A model generated the notes under the pieces. It was not told the origin of the DNA, did not search any database, and worked only from the letters and a program-made list of their open reading frames with translations. The position numbers were made by a program, and so were the translations under genes. Below, piece after piece: positions 15,955-24,690 of a stretch of 59,595 nucleotides of DNA. Source of the DNA: Sphingobacteriia bacterium (lineage in GTDB: Bacteria > Bacteroidota > Bacteroidia > Chitinophagales > Chitinophagaceae); contig RDZY01000020.1 of the NCBI GenBank assembly GCA_004294135.1, positions 1 to 59,595 of the forward strand, read 5' to 3'. Every line of letters begins with the position of its first letter. Position 1 is the stretch's first letter.

Positions 15955-17610
15955 TTATTTAGTTAGTATCATTTTCTTAGTAATAATTTCCTGCCCATTT
16001 ACGAGTAAACTATATAAATACATACCTGCTTGTAAAGCACTGCCATTAATGGTTACCTGAGAAGAACCTTGCAAGTTGGGGAACTGTAAAAGCATTCTCC
16101 CATTTAAATCAAATACGGCAATCATTGCAATGTTTTTTTCTGGCACACTGTATTTTATAGTAGTAGTACTTGTAAAAGGATTGGGTATATTCTGAGCCAA
16201 CATAAAAGATTTTGTTTGCAATTCTTTAGCTTCTAAAATGCTTACAGTTTCATTTACCACTAAAACCTCATTGGCTTTAGTATTTGTTAATTGTTTTTGT
16301 AAGGCTTCAATTTGAACTTGCTGCTCTTGAATGGCTTTGGTTAATAAAGGAATAAGCATGGTATAGTTAACCCCTTTAAATTCTAGCTTTTCTTTGCTTT
16401 TAGGATCGGTATTCGGATGAATGATGGCTGTGACCATTTCAGGAAAAATCACTTCCACTTCCTGTGCTATAAAACCGTGTTGTAATCCTTTAGACAAGTT
16501 CATCTCAGCCATTTCTTCTATTTTCATTAAATAGTTTACTGGTCGGAGCTGCATTAGTTTAGTTAAGGCAACACTTTCTGTTTTGATTTCTTTTTTAAGC
16601 TTCACGTCAGATAAATTTACTAGGCTGCCAGTATAAAATAAATTACCTGAAAAAAAACCACCTGCTCTTGAACCAGATAGGCCGCCAGTTGCAATACCAT
16701 AAACGCCATAAGAGTAAGAATTTTGCTGTGCAAAAGCACTAGAAGATCCAAATACGCCTACTGAAGAAAAATTATTAGAAGCCACTCCATAAATACCATA
16801 ACCTACTGAGGCATTGGATGCGCTTGAAAAAATTCCATAATTTTGATTTGAAAAAAATGCTGCGCCAGGTGTACTACTTATTTGTACACCAATATTGGTA
16901 TTTGTGCCACCTGATGCATTTACTAGAACACTTGTTATGTCACCGACTATATTATTTGGGTCTCCTTCGGATATGAATGACGCAGACTTATTATTCTGTG
17001 TATATATCCCCAAACCTAATCGGTAAATGCCTGTTAGGTTGTCAACAGCATTCACCTCTACTTGCGCAGTTTCTGGTGTTCCAATTATTGGGCTTATAAA
17101 TTTTAAACTCGCAGATTTTCCAAATAATCCAGTGCCATCTGCACCCCTAAGTGTAAAACGCAAATCGGGTGATGCACCAGTGGGATTTGTAAAACTTCTG
17201 AATTCTAAATCACCAGGGGTAATAGTTGGACTGATTTGGTTATTACCACCCCATTGAATAAATGAGTTGCTAACACTGCCTCCATTAGGAATACTATGCC
17301 CCCAAACCAAAGCCCTACCATCAGTTTGTGTTCTAAAACCGTTTAAAGTTTGGCTGCCAGCAGCTAAGTTGCCCATGCTGTTCCAACGGGCATTGGCGGT
17401 GAAACTACCTGTAATTTGAGTTCCTGATGCGCCCAAAAAAGAGTTCTGGGTAAAAAGCTTTCCTTCTACTTGAAGTTGGCTGATATTAATTGGGTCTGTT
17501 GAAATTGAACTGTTTTGTACAAGTCCCACATTAATAGCTTGTTGAGCTTTTCCTAAAAAGCCCATTAAAAGTACCGCAACAGTTATTGCAGCGAATTTTG
17601 TTGTTTTCAT
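15955..17610 (-). CDS. Cell-surface protein with S74 intramolecular chaperone domain and T9SS type A sorting domain
   Basis: From ATG 17610 (MKTTKFAAITV) the product has 551 residues; an upstream ATG at 17649 adds a non-signal extension. Order: signal peptide (1-22, GKA-QQ), a long Ser/Gly/Asn-rich region with repeated YGIYG, SVGVFG and YGVYG motifs like bacterial surface fibres, an S74/ICA chaperone domain (LSDVKLKKEI...LRPVNYLM...GFIAQEVEVIFPEMV...YTMLIPLLTKAIQEQ), a short coiled coil, and a C-terminal T9SS domain (NIPNPFTSTTTIKYSVP...GMYLYSLLVNGQEIITKKMIL). The S-D-x-K-L-K motif matches the autocleavage site of phage tail-spike chaperones. It is divergent from the PKD gene at 17677. Confidence 0.88.
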   Translation of the reverse strand: MKTTKFAAITVAVLLMGFLGKAQQAINVGLVQNSSISTDPINISQLQVEGKLFTQNSFLGASGTQITGSFTANARWNSMGNLAAGSQTLNGFRTQTDGRALVWGHSIPNGGSVSNSFIQWGGNNQISPTITPGDLEFRSFTNPTGASPDLRFTLRGADGTGLFGKSASLKFISPIIGTPETAQVEVNAVDNLTGIYRLGLGIYTQNNKSASFISEGDPNNIVGDITSVLVNASGGTNTNIGVQISSTPGAAFFSNQNYGIFSSASNASVGYGIYGVASNNFSSVGVFGSSSAFAQQNSYSYGVYGIATGGLSGSRAGGFFSGNLFYTGSLVNLSDVKLKKEIKTESVALTKLMQLRPVNYLMKIEEMAEMNLSKGLQHGFIAQEVEVIFPEMVTAIIHPNTDPKSKEKLEFKGVNYTMLIPLLTKAIQEQQVQIEALQKQLTNTKANEVLVVNETVSILEAKELQTKSFMLAQNIPNPFTSTTTIKYSVPEKNIAMIAVFDLNGRMLLQFPNLQGSSQVTINGSALQAGMYLYSLLVNGQEIITKKMILTK

Positions 17611-17676
17611 TTGATATGGTTTAATGAATTGATAATATAAACCTATCAACTAAACGCCGATTTTTGCTAGGTAATT

Positions 17677-20600
17677 ATGTTATCAAATACTAAACATATT
17701 GTTACCAAAATATTTATTGTTGTAATTATTCAACTATTTTACACCCATATAGCAATTGCTCAGCAGTTTAATAACTGGTATTTTCCAAACGGTAATGGAA
17801 TAAACTTCAAAGTTACATCGCCACAAGTTTTATTGACCAATCCAATGAAATTTCAAAATTTCACTTGCGCAAGCATCAGCGATAAAAATGGAAATTTGCT
17901 TTTTGCTTCTAATGGTATTGGGGTTTGGGATAAAAAAAATAATCTTATGCCCAATGGCTTTGGTCTAAGAGGTGAGTATTGTCAAATTAATGGAGCGATG
18001 ATAATTCCATTTTCCAACGATACAAATAAATATTACTTGTTTACTTCTTATGGCTTAACATTTGGACCATTAAAAACTGATACCATTTTTTACAGATATA
18101 ATATTATAGATATGCAAGCAAATGGAGGCCATGGCAATGTAATTGAAAAGAATAAAATAATAAGACCGGAAGCTGCAGAAAAAATGGTTGCTATTCCACA
18201 TGCTAATGGTACTGATATTTGGTGGATTTGCAGAGATTGGTCGAATCATTTTTTCAGTTATAAAATTACTTGCAATGGATTTGATACCAGTAATTATGTG
18301 ATAAGTAAAATTGGCGAGAATATTAATAACGATCAAAATAAATTAATTGGAGACATTAAGGCAAGTTCTGATGGAAGGTTTATAGCATCAGTTTACAGAA
18401 ATTATGTTGAACTATACCGTTTTAACAATGCTACTGGCGTATTGAGCGATGCGATAAAGATACCTACTCCAGTAGCTTCTTATGGAGTAGAGTTTAGCCC
18501 CAATAGCAAGTTATTATACATATCCCAAGCAGAGACTTTTCTTATACCGATACCAGAGTTACATATAGTTCAATATAATTTAGCTAGTTATGATAGTACT
18601 AGTATTATGAATTCTTTTTTAAAAATAACGGAGCTTGAGCAACCACTAGGCCTGGGTAATACACCCGGTTTACAGTTGGGGCCAGATGGTAAAATTTACA
18701 GCAGTACTAATTTTAGAATAGACAGAATTGAAAATCCAGATATACTAGGTATGGGCTGTAATTTTAAGGATAGTATTTTATTTACACCCAATCTTAATCA
18801 ACGCCGTTTTCCCTATGCGCCCCCATTTTTATTTGTATCTCCCAACGTTCAAATACCCAATTACAAGGTATCTTCAGATTGCCGTACGGTTGCACTTACT
18901 GGTAAAACATATATTAAAGGTAATAACCTAAGTTTTAAATGGAAGTTTGGTGATGGCGATAGTACCATACAGAATGTACCCAGTGGTGGGGACACTAGTT
19001 TTGCAACTATTACCCATTTTTATCCGCCCGGTATTGATACTTTTATTGTGCAATTGTTTGTAACCAGTGATACGGTTTGCGGAGAGGGTAGTGCCAATAA
19101 AAAAGTAATCGTTAAACCACCTAAGCCTACTGCTAAATTTGGTGTTGCCATTTCGTGTAATAGACTGTTGGTTAATTTTATAGATAGTAGTTTGCTTAAC
19201 TTCAATCCCTCTATTACCTACCAATGGCAGTTTTTTAGTAAAACTAATATGTTGTTGGGTAGCTCTATTGTACAAAATCCTGGTTTTAGTTTTGCTGCTT
19301 ATGATACTTTTTTAGTTAGGCTTATTGTAAGCAGTGCTTTGGCTTGCGTGGAAGCCGATACCCTTCTTAAAACCATTGTATTAAGCGCCAAACCTATTGC
19401 TGATTTTAGTTATAGTAATGATTGTGGCAGCTTTAATGCCGCTTTTAAAAACAACAGTTTTGTTGCTGCGGATACCCTTAAAACCTATTATTGGAGTTTG
19501 GGGAATGGAGCTTTTAGTACTTCAAAAACACTCAATTATACCTATCCTGCTTTTGGTAATTATACTGTTAAGTTGGTGGTTGGTTCTTCATTGGGTTGCA
19601 GCAGCGATACAGTATTTTTACCCGTAACAATTAGGGACAAACCCATTGCTAATTTTATTTATAAAAACAATGCTTGTGTTGGCTTAAACTTTTTGTTGCA
19701 AGACAGTGCTTTTGTTAACAATACCACCATTAACAACCATTATTGGCTTTTGCCAAATGGCGATTATTTTACTACCAAGCATATCAATCCTAGCTTTAAT
19801 TTAGCTGGAACTTACCCTATTAAATATGTGGTAACTACTGCCCAAGGTTGCACTAGTGATACCATTGCCAAACCTGTTTTTGTTGAGCCCATTCCCCTTG
19901 CTGCAATGGCACCCACTATTGGGGGTTGTGTAAATACGCCTACCAAGTTGAGCAGCCTGAATAGTACAAATTTAGGAGCTATTAAAAACTATATTTGGAA
20001 GATTAACAATACCGATAGTATCGTCTCAACTATCAATAGCGTTGATTTTACCTATCCCAATTTTGGTAATTATACTGTTGAGCATTATGTGGTAAGCAAT
20101 AATGGCTGTATCAGCAATACTGCTCGTTCTGCTATTGCCATCCACTCCATTCCTCAAACCAGCTTTACCAATAGCCTTGCTTGTTTGGGTAAGCTTGTAA
20201 ATTTTAGCAATACCAGTAATAATATATTTGGAGCTATTAATACAACGGATTGGTCTATTAACAATACACCAATCAATACCAATAACCAAGTGTTTAGCTA
20301 TACATTTAATAGGAATGGAAATTATACAGTCGGCTTAAAAACCACTACCTCCAATGGTTGCAGCAATAGTTTTAAATCTACTATAGTAGTAGAACCTGCA
20401 TTGGCAAATGCAGGCAAGGATACTGTTGTGCTAGAAAGTCAGCCTTTTATTTTACAAGGCAGTGGGGGTATTGAATATTTATGGCAGCCACCTACTGGCT
20501 TAAATAATATTAATATTGCCAACCCTAGTGGGTTACTTAATAATAGCCAACAATATACGGTAAGGGTTACCACTGCACAAGGTTGTGTTGGAATAGATAC

Positions 20601-20895
20601 CGTATTGGTTACAGTACTTAGGAATTTAAAAATACCGAATGCTTTTAGTCCCAATGGAGATGGTATTAATGAGACATGGAATATTGAACAACTGAAAGAT
20701 TATCCGAATGCGGTAGTACAAATATTTAATAGAAATGGACAAGTAATATACTCCAATAAAGGATCTAATATTATTGCTTGGAATGGCAATTTAAACAATA
20801 AGACTGTACCTTTTGGTACCTACTATTATATCATAACACTCAATAATAGCTTACGCAACAAACCTTTCAGTGGCTGGATTATGGTGATTAAATAA
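17677..20895 (+). CDS. PKD-repeat surface protein with T9SS type B (gliding-type, CHU_C) sorting domain
   Basis: The product has 1072 residues with a signal peptide (about 1-28, ending IA-QQ). The N-terminal 370 residues contain the SDKNGNLLFASNGIGVWDKKNNLMPNG type of repeat and YNIIDMQ / LGPDGKIY segments of a propeller-like domain common in Bacteroidota surface proteins. Six or so PKD-like units follow (Y-x-W-x-F-G-D-G..., FGNYTVKLVV, FGNYTVEHYVVS) with regularly spaced Cys. The C-terminal domain is NAFSPNGDGINETW...VQIFNRNGQVIYSN...WNGNLNNKTVPFGTYYYII...SGWIMVIK, the classic type B signal. It is likely exported by T9SS and surface attached or released; a gliding role is not implied by the domain name. 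Confidence 0.93.
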   Translation: MLSNTKHIVTKIFIVVIIQLFYTHIAIAQQFNNWYFPNGNGINFKVTSPQVLLTNPMKFQNFTCASISDKNGNLLFASNGIGVWDKKNNLMPNGFGLRGEYCQINGAMIIPFSNDTNKYYLFTSYGLTFGPLKTDTIFYRYNIIDMQANGGHGNVIEKNKIIRPEAAEKMVAIPHANGTDIWWICRDWSNHFFSYKITCNGFDTSNYVISKIGENINNDQNKLIGDIKASSDGRFIASVYRNYVELYRFNNATGVLSDAIKIPTPVASYGVEFSPNSKLLYISQAETFLIPIPELHIVQYNLASYDSTSIMNSFLKITELEQPLGLGNTPGLQLGPDGKIYSSTNFRIDRIENPDILGMGCNFKDSILFTPNLNQRRFPYAPPFLFVSPNVQIPNYKVSSDCRTVALTGKTYIKGNNLSFKWKFGDGDSTIQNVPSGGDTSFATITHFYPPGIDTFIVQLFVTSDTVCGEGSANKKVIVKPPKPTAKFGVAISCNRLLVNFIDSSLLNFNPSITYQWQFFSKTNMLLGSSIVQNPGFSFAAYDTFLVRLIVSSALACVEADTLLKTIVLSAKPIADFSYSNDCGSFNAAFKNNSFVAADTLKTYYWSLGNGAFSTSKTLNYTYPAFGNYTVKLVVGSSLGCSSDTVFLPVTIRDKPIANFIYKNNACVGLNFLLQDSAFVNNTTINNHYWLLPNGDYFTTKHINPSFNLAGTYPIKYVVTTAQGCTSDTIAKPVFVEPIPLAAMAPTIGGCVNTPTKLSSLNSTNLGAIKNYIWKINNTDSIVSTINSVDFTYPNFGNYTVEHYVVSNNGCISNTARSAIAIHSIPQTSFTNSLACLGKLVNFSNTSNNIFGAINTTDWSINNTPINTNNQVFSYTFNRNGNYTVGLKTTTSNGCSNSFKSTIVVEPALANAGKDTVVLESQPFILQGSGGIEYLWQPPTGLNNINIANPSGLLNNSQQYTVRVTTAQGCVGIDTVLVTVLRNLKIPNAFSPNGDGINETWNIEQLKDYPNAVVQIFNRNGQVIYSNKGSNIIAWNGNLNNKTVPFGTYYYIITLNNSLRNKPFSGWIMVIK

Positions 20896-20921
20896 AAGGA
20901 TAATAATGGTATGCATCCTTA

Positions 20922-22232
20922 TTAGCTTCCAGCCGCCCACGCATCTCTTTCATCAGGAGAAAATTTCCAAGGCGCAAAATTGTTTTCAATATTGCTGAAT
21001 GTACTGTTCCATTCTTGAGGTGCATTGCTGTCTTCCATAATTAGCGACCTACGCAGTTCGGTAATTATATCTAAAGGAGAAATACTTACGGGACATTCCT
21101 CCACACAAGCATTACAAGTAGTGCAGGCCCTGAGTTCTTCCACACTGATATAATTGTGCAATAAAGATTTTCCGTCCGCAACAAATGAGTGGTTGGCATT
21201 GATATTTCTTCCCACTTCCTCCAACCGATCACGGGTATCCATCATGATTTTGCGGGGACTTAATAATTTACCCGTAATATTAGCGGGACAAGCAGCAGTA
21301 CATCTTCCACACTCCGTGCAACTGTAAGCATCTAGTAAGTTCTTCCAACTTAAATCGAAAATATCTTTAGCCCCAAAACTAGCAGGGGGAGCAGCATCCG
21401 CAGGTGCCAATTCAGGCTGCATGGCATACAATACCTCGTTTTGTACGGCAAGCATATTCTTCATTTTACCGGGTGCATCCAATCGCGCATAATAGGCGTT
21501 GGGAAAGGCAAGCATAATATGCAAATGTTTGGAATAAGGCAGGTAGTTTAAGAAAGCAAAAATGCCTGTTATATGAAGCCACCATGCAATGCGTTCAATG
21601 GCTTCAAGCGTTCCTTCATTCAATCCCATCAACAAGGGCTTTAATAGGGAAGAGAAAAAGAAATGAATTTCGTGACCCACTTCTCCCAAACCCATATCTT
21701 GCTTTACTTGGTCGGTGGCATTCATGAGTAGGAAGAGACTCATCAACACAATTTCTGTAATTAAAATATAATTGGCATCACTGCGTGGCCAACCGTTTAA
21801 ATCTTTACTCATAAAGCGTTTCAGCTTGAGTATATTTCTTCGAACCAAAAAAACAATACAAAATAGCAAGACCAAAACGGCTAAAAATTCAAATCCGTTA
21901 ATCAACCAGCCATACACCCATCCCAAGTAAGGCAGGAATAAGCGATGAGTGCCCAAAATACCATCCAGCACTATTTCTAGCACTTCTATATTGATGATTA
22001 AAAAACCAGCATAAAGTACAAAGTGCATCACGGCGACCAATGGGTTTTTAAACATTTTTTTCTGTCCCAATGCCAGTAAAAACAGGTTTCTCCAACGCTG
22101 TGAAGGATTGTCGCTCAAGTCCTCATCCTTCCCTAAAAAAATATTTCGCTTGATTTCACCCGCTTTTCTTGCAAAAAAATAGATGCTTATAGCGGCAAGA
22201 ATGAGGAACGCGATTTGCGGAACGTAGTGCAT
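20922..22232 (-). CDS. Membrane-bound Fe-S oxidoreductase (HdrC/GlpC/NarI-like)
   Basis: The 436 residues start with several transmembrane helices (about 5-20, 65-88, 115-135, 155-172, 215-232), then a cytoplasmic ferredoxin-like domain with two [4Fe-4S] motifs, CTECGRCTAACP and CTTCNACVEECP, at roughly residues 295-375. It should pass electrons between the quinone pool and the CCG-domain partner encoded at 14983-15762. Its final four codons (A-A-G-S) lie inside the foreign segment; an alternative ending (T-I-Q-S) survives at 15829-15846. Confidence 0.9.
   Translation of the reverse strand: MHYVPQIAFLILAAISIYFFARKAGEIKRNIFLGKDEDLSDNPSQRWRNLFLLALGQKKMFKNPLVAVMHFVLYAGFLIINIEVLEIVLDGILGTHRLFLPYLGWVYGWLINGFEFLAVLVLLFCIVFLVRRNILKLKRFMSKDLNGWPRSDANYILITEIVLMSLFLLMNATDQVKQDMGLGEVGHEIHFFFSSLLKPLLMGLNEGTLEAIERIAWWLHITGIFAFLNYLPYSKHLHIMLAFPNAYYARLDAPGKMKNMLAVQNEVLYAMQPELAPADAAPPASFGAKDIFDLSWKNLLDAYSCTECGRCTAACPANITGKLLSPRKIMMDTRDRLEEVGRNINANHSFVADGKSLLHNYISVEELRACTTCNACVEECPVSISPLDIITELRRSLIMEDSNAPQEWNSTFSNIENNFAPWKFSPDERDAWAAGS
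20937..20953. repeat. 17-bp direct repeat, copy 2
   Basis: Identical to 15844-15860. Here it lies inside the coding sequence, 15 bp before the stop codon of the Fe-S oxidoreductase gene. Confidence 0.9.
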
Positions 22233-22328
22233 AAAAAATATTATACGCTAAGGTAAAGGATTTAAGTACAGCAGTATGCAATTGTGTAATGCAATTTATT
22301 GTTGATATTTGAGTATTAAAACAAAGCT

Positions 22329-22829
22329 ATGCTACATAAAAGATATATTCTATCTGCCAACGAAGCCTTGCAAAAGCTACACAGGATGAGTCTTGAGCTG
22401 GCAGAAAAATTAAGCGGCAACGAAGATCCAGTACTGTTGATTGGCGTAAGAAACAGCGGTATGGTAATTGCAGAAAAAGTAGGAAAGCTACTGGCGAATT
22501 ATATTGCCAATGATATTCGAATTGTATCCGTTATACTAGATAAGGATTGGCCTGAAACCGTGGAGCTGAGTGAGCCAGTAGTATTAGACGGGGTGAATAT
22601 TATTCTTATAGATGATGTTACCAATAGTGGTCGCACCCTATTATATGCGCTAAAACCCTTATTAGATGCGCATCCTAAAACCATACAAACCCTTGTATTG
22701 GTAGAAAGAATGCACAAGCTATTTCCAATAAAGCCAGACTATGTGGGCATATCTGTTTCTACTACACAAACAGAACATATTATTGTAGAAGTAGAAGGAG
22801 GAGAGATACAAGGTGCATTTGTAGGATAA
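22329..22829 (+). CDS. PyrR-like phosphoribosyltransferase
   Basis: The 166 residues form a type I phosphoribosyltransferase fold. The PRPP loop is IILIDDVTNSGRTL (about residues 94-107), preceded by VLLIGVRNSGMVIAEK and a hood region. Layout and length are close to PyrR (uracil phosphoribosyltransferase / pyr attenuation protein), but RNA binding cannot be judged by eye, and no pyr genes follow directly; pyrF is 22 kb away. The gene is divergent from the Fe-S oxidoreductase and 66 bp upstream of the phosphoglucomutase. Confidence 0.8.
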   Translation: MLHKRYILSANEALQKLHRMSLELAEKLSGNEDPVLLIGVRNSGMVIAEKVGKLLANYIANDIRIVSVILDKDWPETVELSEPVVLDGVNIILIDDVTNSGRTLLYALKPLLDAHPKTIQTLVLVERMHKLFPIKPDYVGISVSTTQTEHIIVEVEGGEIQGAFVG

Positions 22830-22895
22830 GTGCCGTTTTATATTCTATTGTTTTGTGAATTTTTATCGCTAAAATTGTCTTCTAAAAATAAAAAT

Positions 22896-24623
22896 ATGAA
22901 TGCTGCTATACAAGATAAAATAAATACTTGGTTGAACGGAAATTATGATGCAACAACAAAAGCATCCATCGCTGATTTGCAGCAAAATCAACCCGATGAA
23001 TTGGCGGATGCTTTTTACAGAAACCTAGAATTTGGTACGGGTGGATTAAGGGGGCTCATGGGCGTTGGTACCAATCGCGTTAATAAGTACACCATTGGCA
23101 TGGCTACACAAGGTTTTGCCAATTACCTTAAAAAAACCTATGGTGATGAACCCATAAAATTGGCCATTGCACACGATAGCAGAAACAACAGTCGCTTCCT
23201 TGCAGAGACTACTGCCAATGTATTTGCTGCCAATGGCTTTAAAGTATTTTTATTTGAAGACCTTAGACCCACTCCTGAATTAAGTTTTGCCATTCGTTAC
23301 TTGGGTTGCAAAGCTGGCGTGGTTTGTACAGCTTCTCACAATCCAAAAGAATACAATGGGTATAAAGCCTATTGGAAAGATGGGGGTCAACTGGTGCCGC
23401 CCGACGATAAAAATGTGATTCTTGAAGTAGAAGCTATTACCAGTGTTGATGAAGTTAAATGGACAGGTGGTGAAGCCAATATTACACTGCTGGGTAAAGA
23501 AATGGACGAAGCTTACCTTGCCATGTTGCAAACCCTAAGTGTATATCCCGATATTATTGCGCAGCAACACGACTTGAAGATTGTATATACCCCTATTCAT
23601 GGAACGGGTATAACCCTTGTGCCACAAGCATTGCAACGCTTTGGGTTCACCAATATACATATTGTTGAAGAACAATCTACCCCCGACGGTAATTTCCCTA
23701 CCGTTGCTTATCCCAACCCCGAAGAAAGCGAGACCATGAGTATTGGCCTGAAAAAAGCCAAAGAATTAGATGCCGATATTTTGTTGGGAACCGATCCCGA
23801 TGCGGATAGGGTGGGTGTTGGCGTAAAAAATCACCGTGGTGAATGGGTGTTGATGAATGGCAACCAGACCGCCGTGCTGGCTTTTGCTTATATGATGGAA
23901 GCCCGCAAAGCAAAGGGAATAGCGCAAGCAAATGATATGGTGATATCTACCATTGTAACCACTGAAATGATTAATGAAGTAGCACGCCAAAATAAAGTTA
24001 ACTGCTACAATGTACTTACTGGATTTAAGTGGATTGCAGAAAAAATAAAAGAATTAGAAGGCAAAGAAAATTATGTAATTGGTGGGGAAGAAAGTTTTGG
24101 TTTGATGATTGGCGACCAAATTCGCGATAAAGATGCAGTAAGTGCTGTTGCCCTTATGTGTGAAATGGCTGCCTATGAAAAGAACAAAGGGAAAAGTCTT
24201 TTCGATAAAATGATTGAGCTTTATATTCAATACGGATTTTATTATGAAACCCTTATCAGCATTACCAAGAAGGGCATGAATGGACAAAAAGAAATTGCCG
24301 ATATGATGGAAGGCTATCGCAGCAATCCACCCGCTAGTATTAATGATAGTGCAGTTGTTACCTTACTAGATTATCAATTACAGAAAGGCAGCAATTTACT
24401 TACGGGCGAAACTTGGGCCATCCAACTTCCTAAAAGCAATGTATTGCAATTCATTACGGCTGATGGCAGTAAAATTTCAGCGAGACCTTCTGGTACTGAG
24501 CCCAAAATTAAATTCTATTTCAGTGTAAAAACCACACTTGCGTCTAAAGCTGAATTTGATGTAAAACAGGCTGAATTAGAAAATAGAATTAAAGGAATTA
24601 TTGGCAGTATGTCGCTTCATTAG
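22896..24623 (+). CDS. Phosphoglucomutase / phosphomannomutase (phospho-sugar mutase)
   Basis: From ATG 22896 (MNAAIQDKINTWL) the product has 575 residues, the length of the PGM2-like class. Catalytic phosphoserine Ser147 lies in VCTASHNPKEYNGYK; the metal-binding loop is GTDPDADRVGVGV; the sugar loop is GGEESFGLMIGDQIRDKDAVSA; the phosphate-binding end is ARPSGTEPKIKFYF. It interconverts hexose 1- and 6-phosphates. A longer frame from 22830 would start in the intergenic region and is not used. Confidence 0.93.
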   Translation: MNAAIQDKINTWLNGNYDATTKASIADLQQNQPDELADAFYRNLEFGTGGLRGLMGVGTNRVNKYTIGMATQGFANYLKKTYGDEPIKLAIAHDSRNNSRFLAETTANVFAANGFKVFLFEDLRPTPELSFAIRYLGCKAGVVCTASHNPKEYNGYKAYWKDGGQLVPPDDKNVILEVEAITSVDEVKWTGGEANITLLGKEMDEAYLAMLQTLSVYPDIIAQQHDLKIVYTPIHGTGITLVPQALQRFGFTNIHIVEEQSTPDGNFPTVAYPNPEESETMSIGLKKAKELDADILLGTDPDADRVGVGVKNHRGEWVLMNGNQTAVLAFAYMMEARKAKGIAQANDMVISTIVTTEMINEVARQNKVNCYNVLTGFKWIAEKIKELEGKENYVIGGEESFGLMIGDQIRDKDAVSAVALMCEMAAYEKNKGKSLFDKMIELYIQYGFYYETLISITKKGMNGQKEIADMMEGYRSNPPASINDSAVVTLLDYQLQKGSNLLTGETWAIQLPKSNVLQFITADGSKISARPSGTEPKIKFYFSVKTTLASKAEFDVKQAELENRIKGIIGSMSLH

Positions 24624-24678
24624 AAGCGGAATATGGCCTGCCTTTTTGAATGTAGTGATTCCGTAATTCCCCAATGCC

Positions 24679-24686
24679 TATATTTG
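24679..24686 (+). promoter_or_regulatory. -7 promoter box of pcm
   Basis: TATATTTG is an exact TAnnTTTG match and ends 4 nt before the pcm ATG, predicting a leaderless or nearly leaderless mRNA. No convincing TTG at the -33 spacing. Confidence 0.5.
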
Positions 24687-24690
24687 CGTC

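Noticed and set aside
15955..17610. Prophage suggested by the S74 tail-fibre chaperone domain
   Set aside because: No other phage genes nearby, and the protein has a Sec signal and a T9SS domain, so it is a cellular surface protein.
22329..22829. Pyrimidine-responsive PyrR attenuation
   Set aside because: The protein is PyrR-like, but I found no pyr operon or PyrR-binding leader next to it; only the enzyme family is supported.
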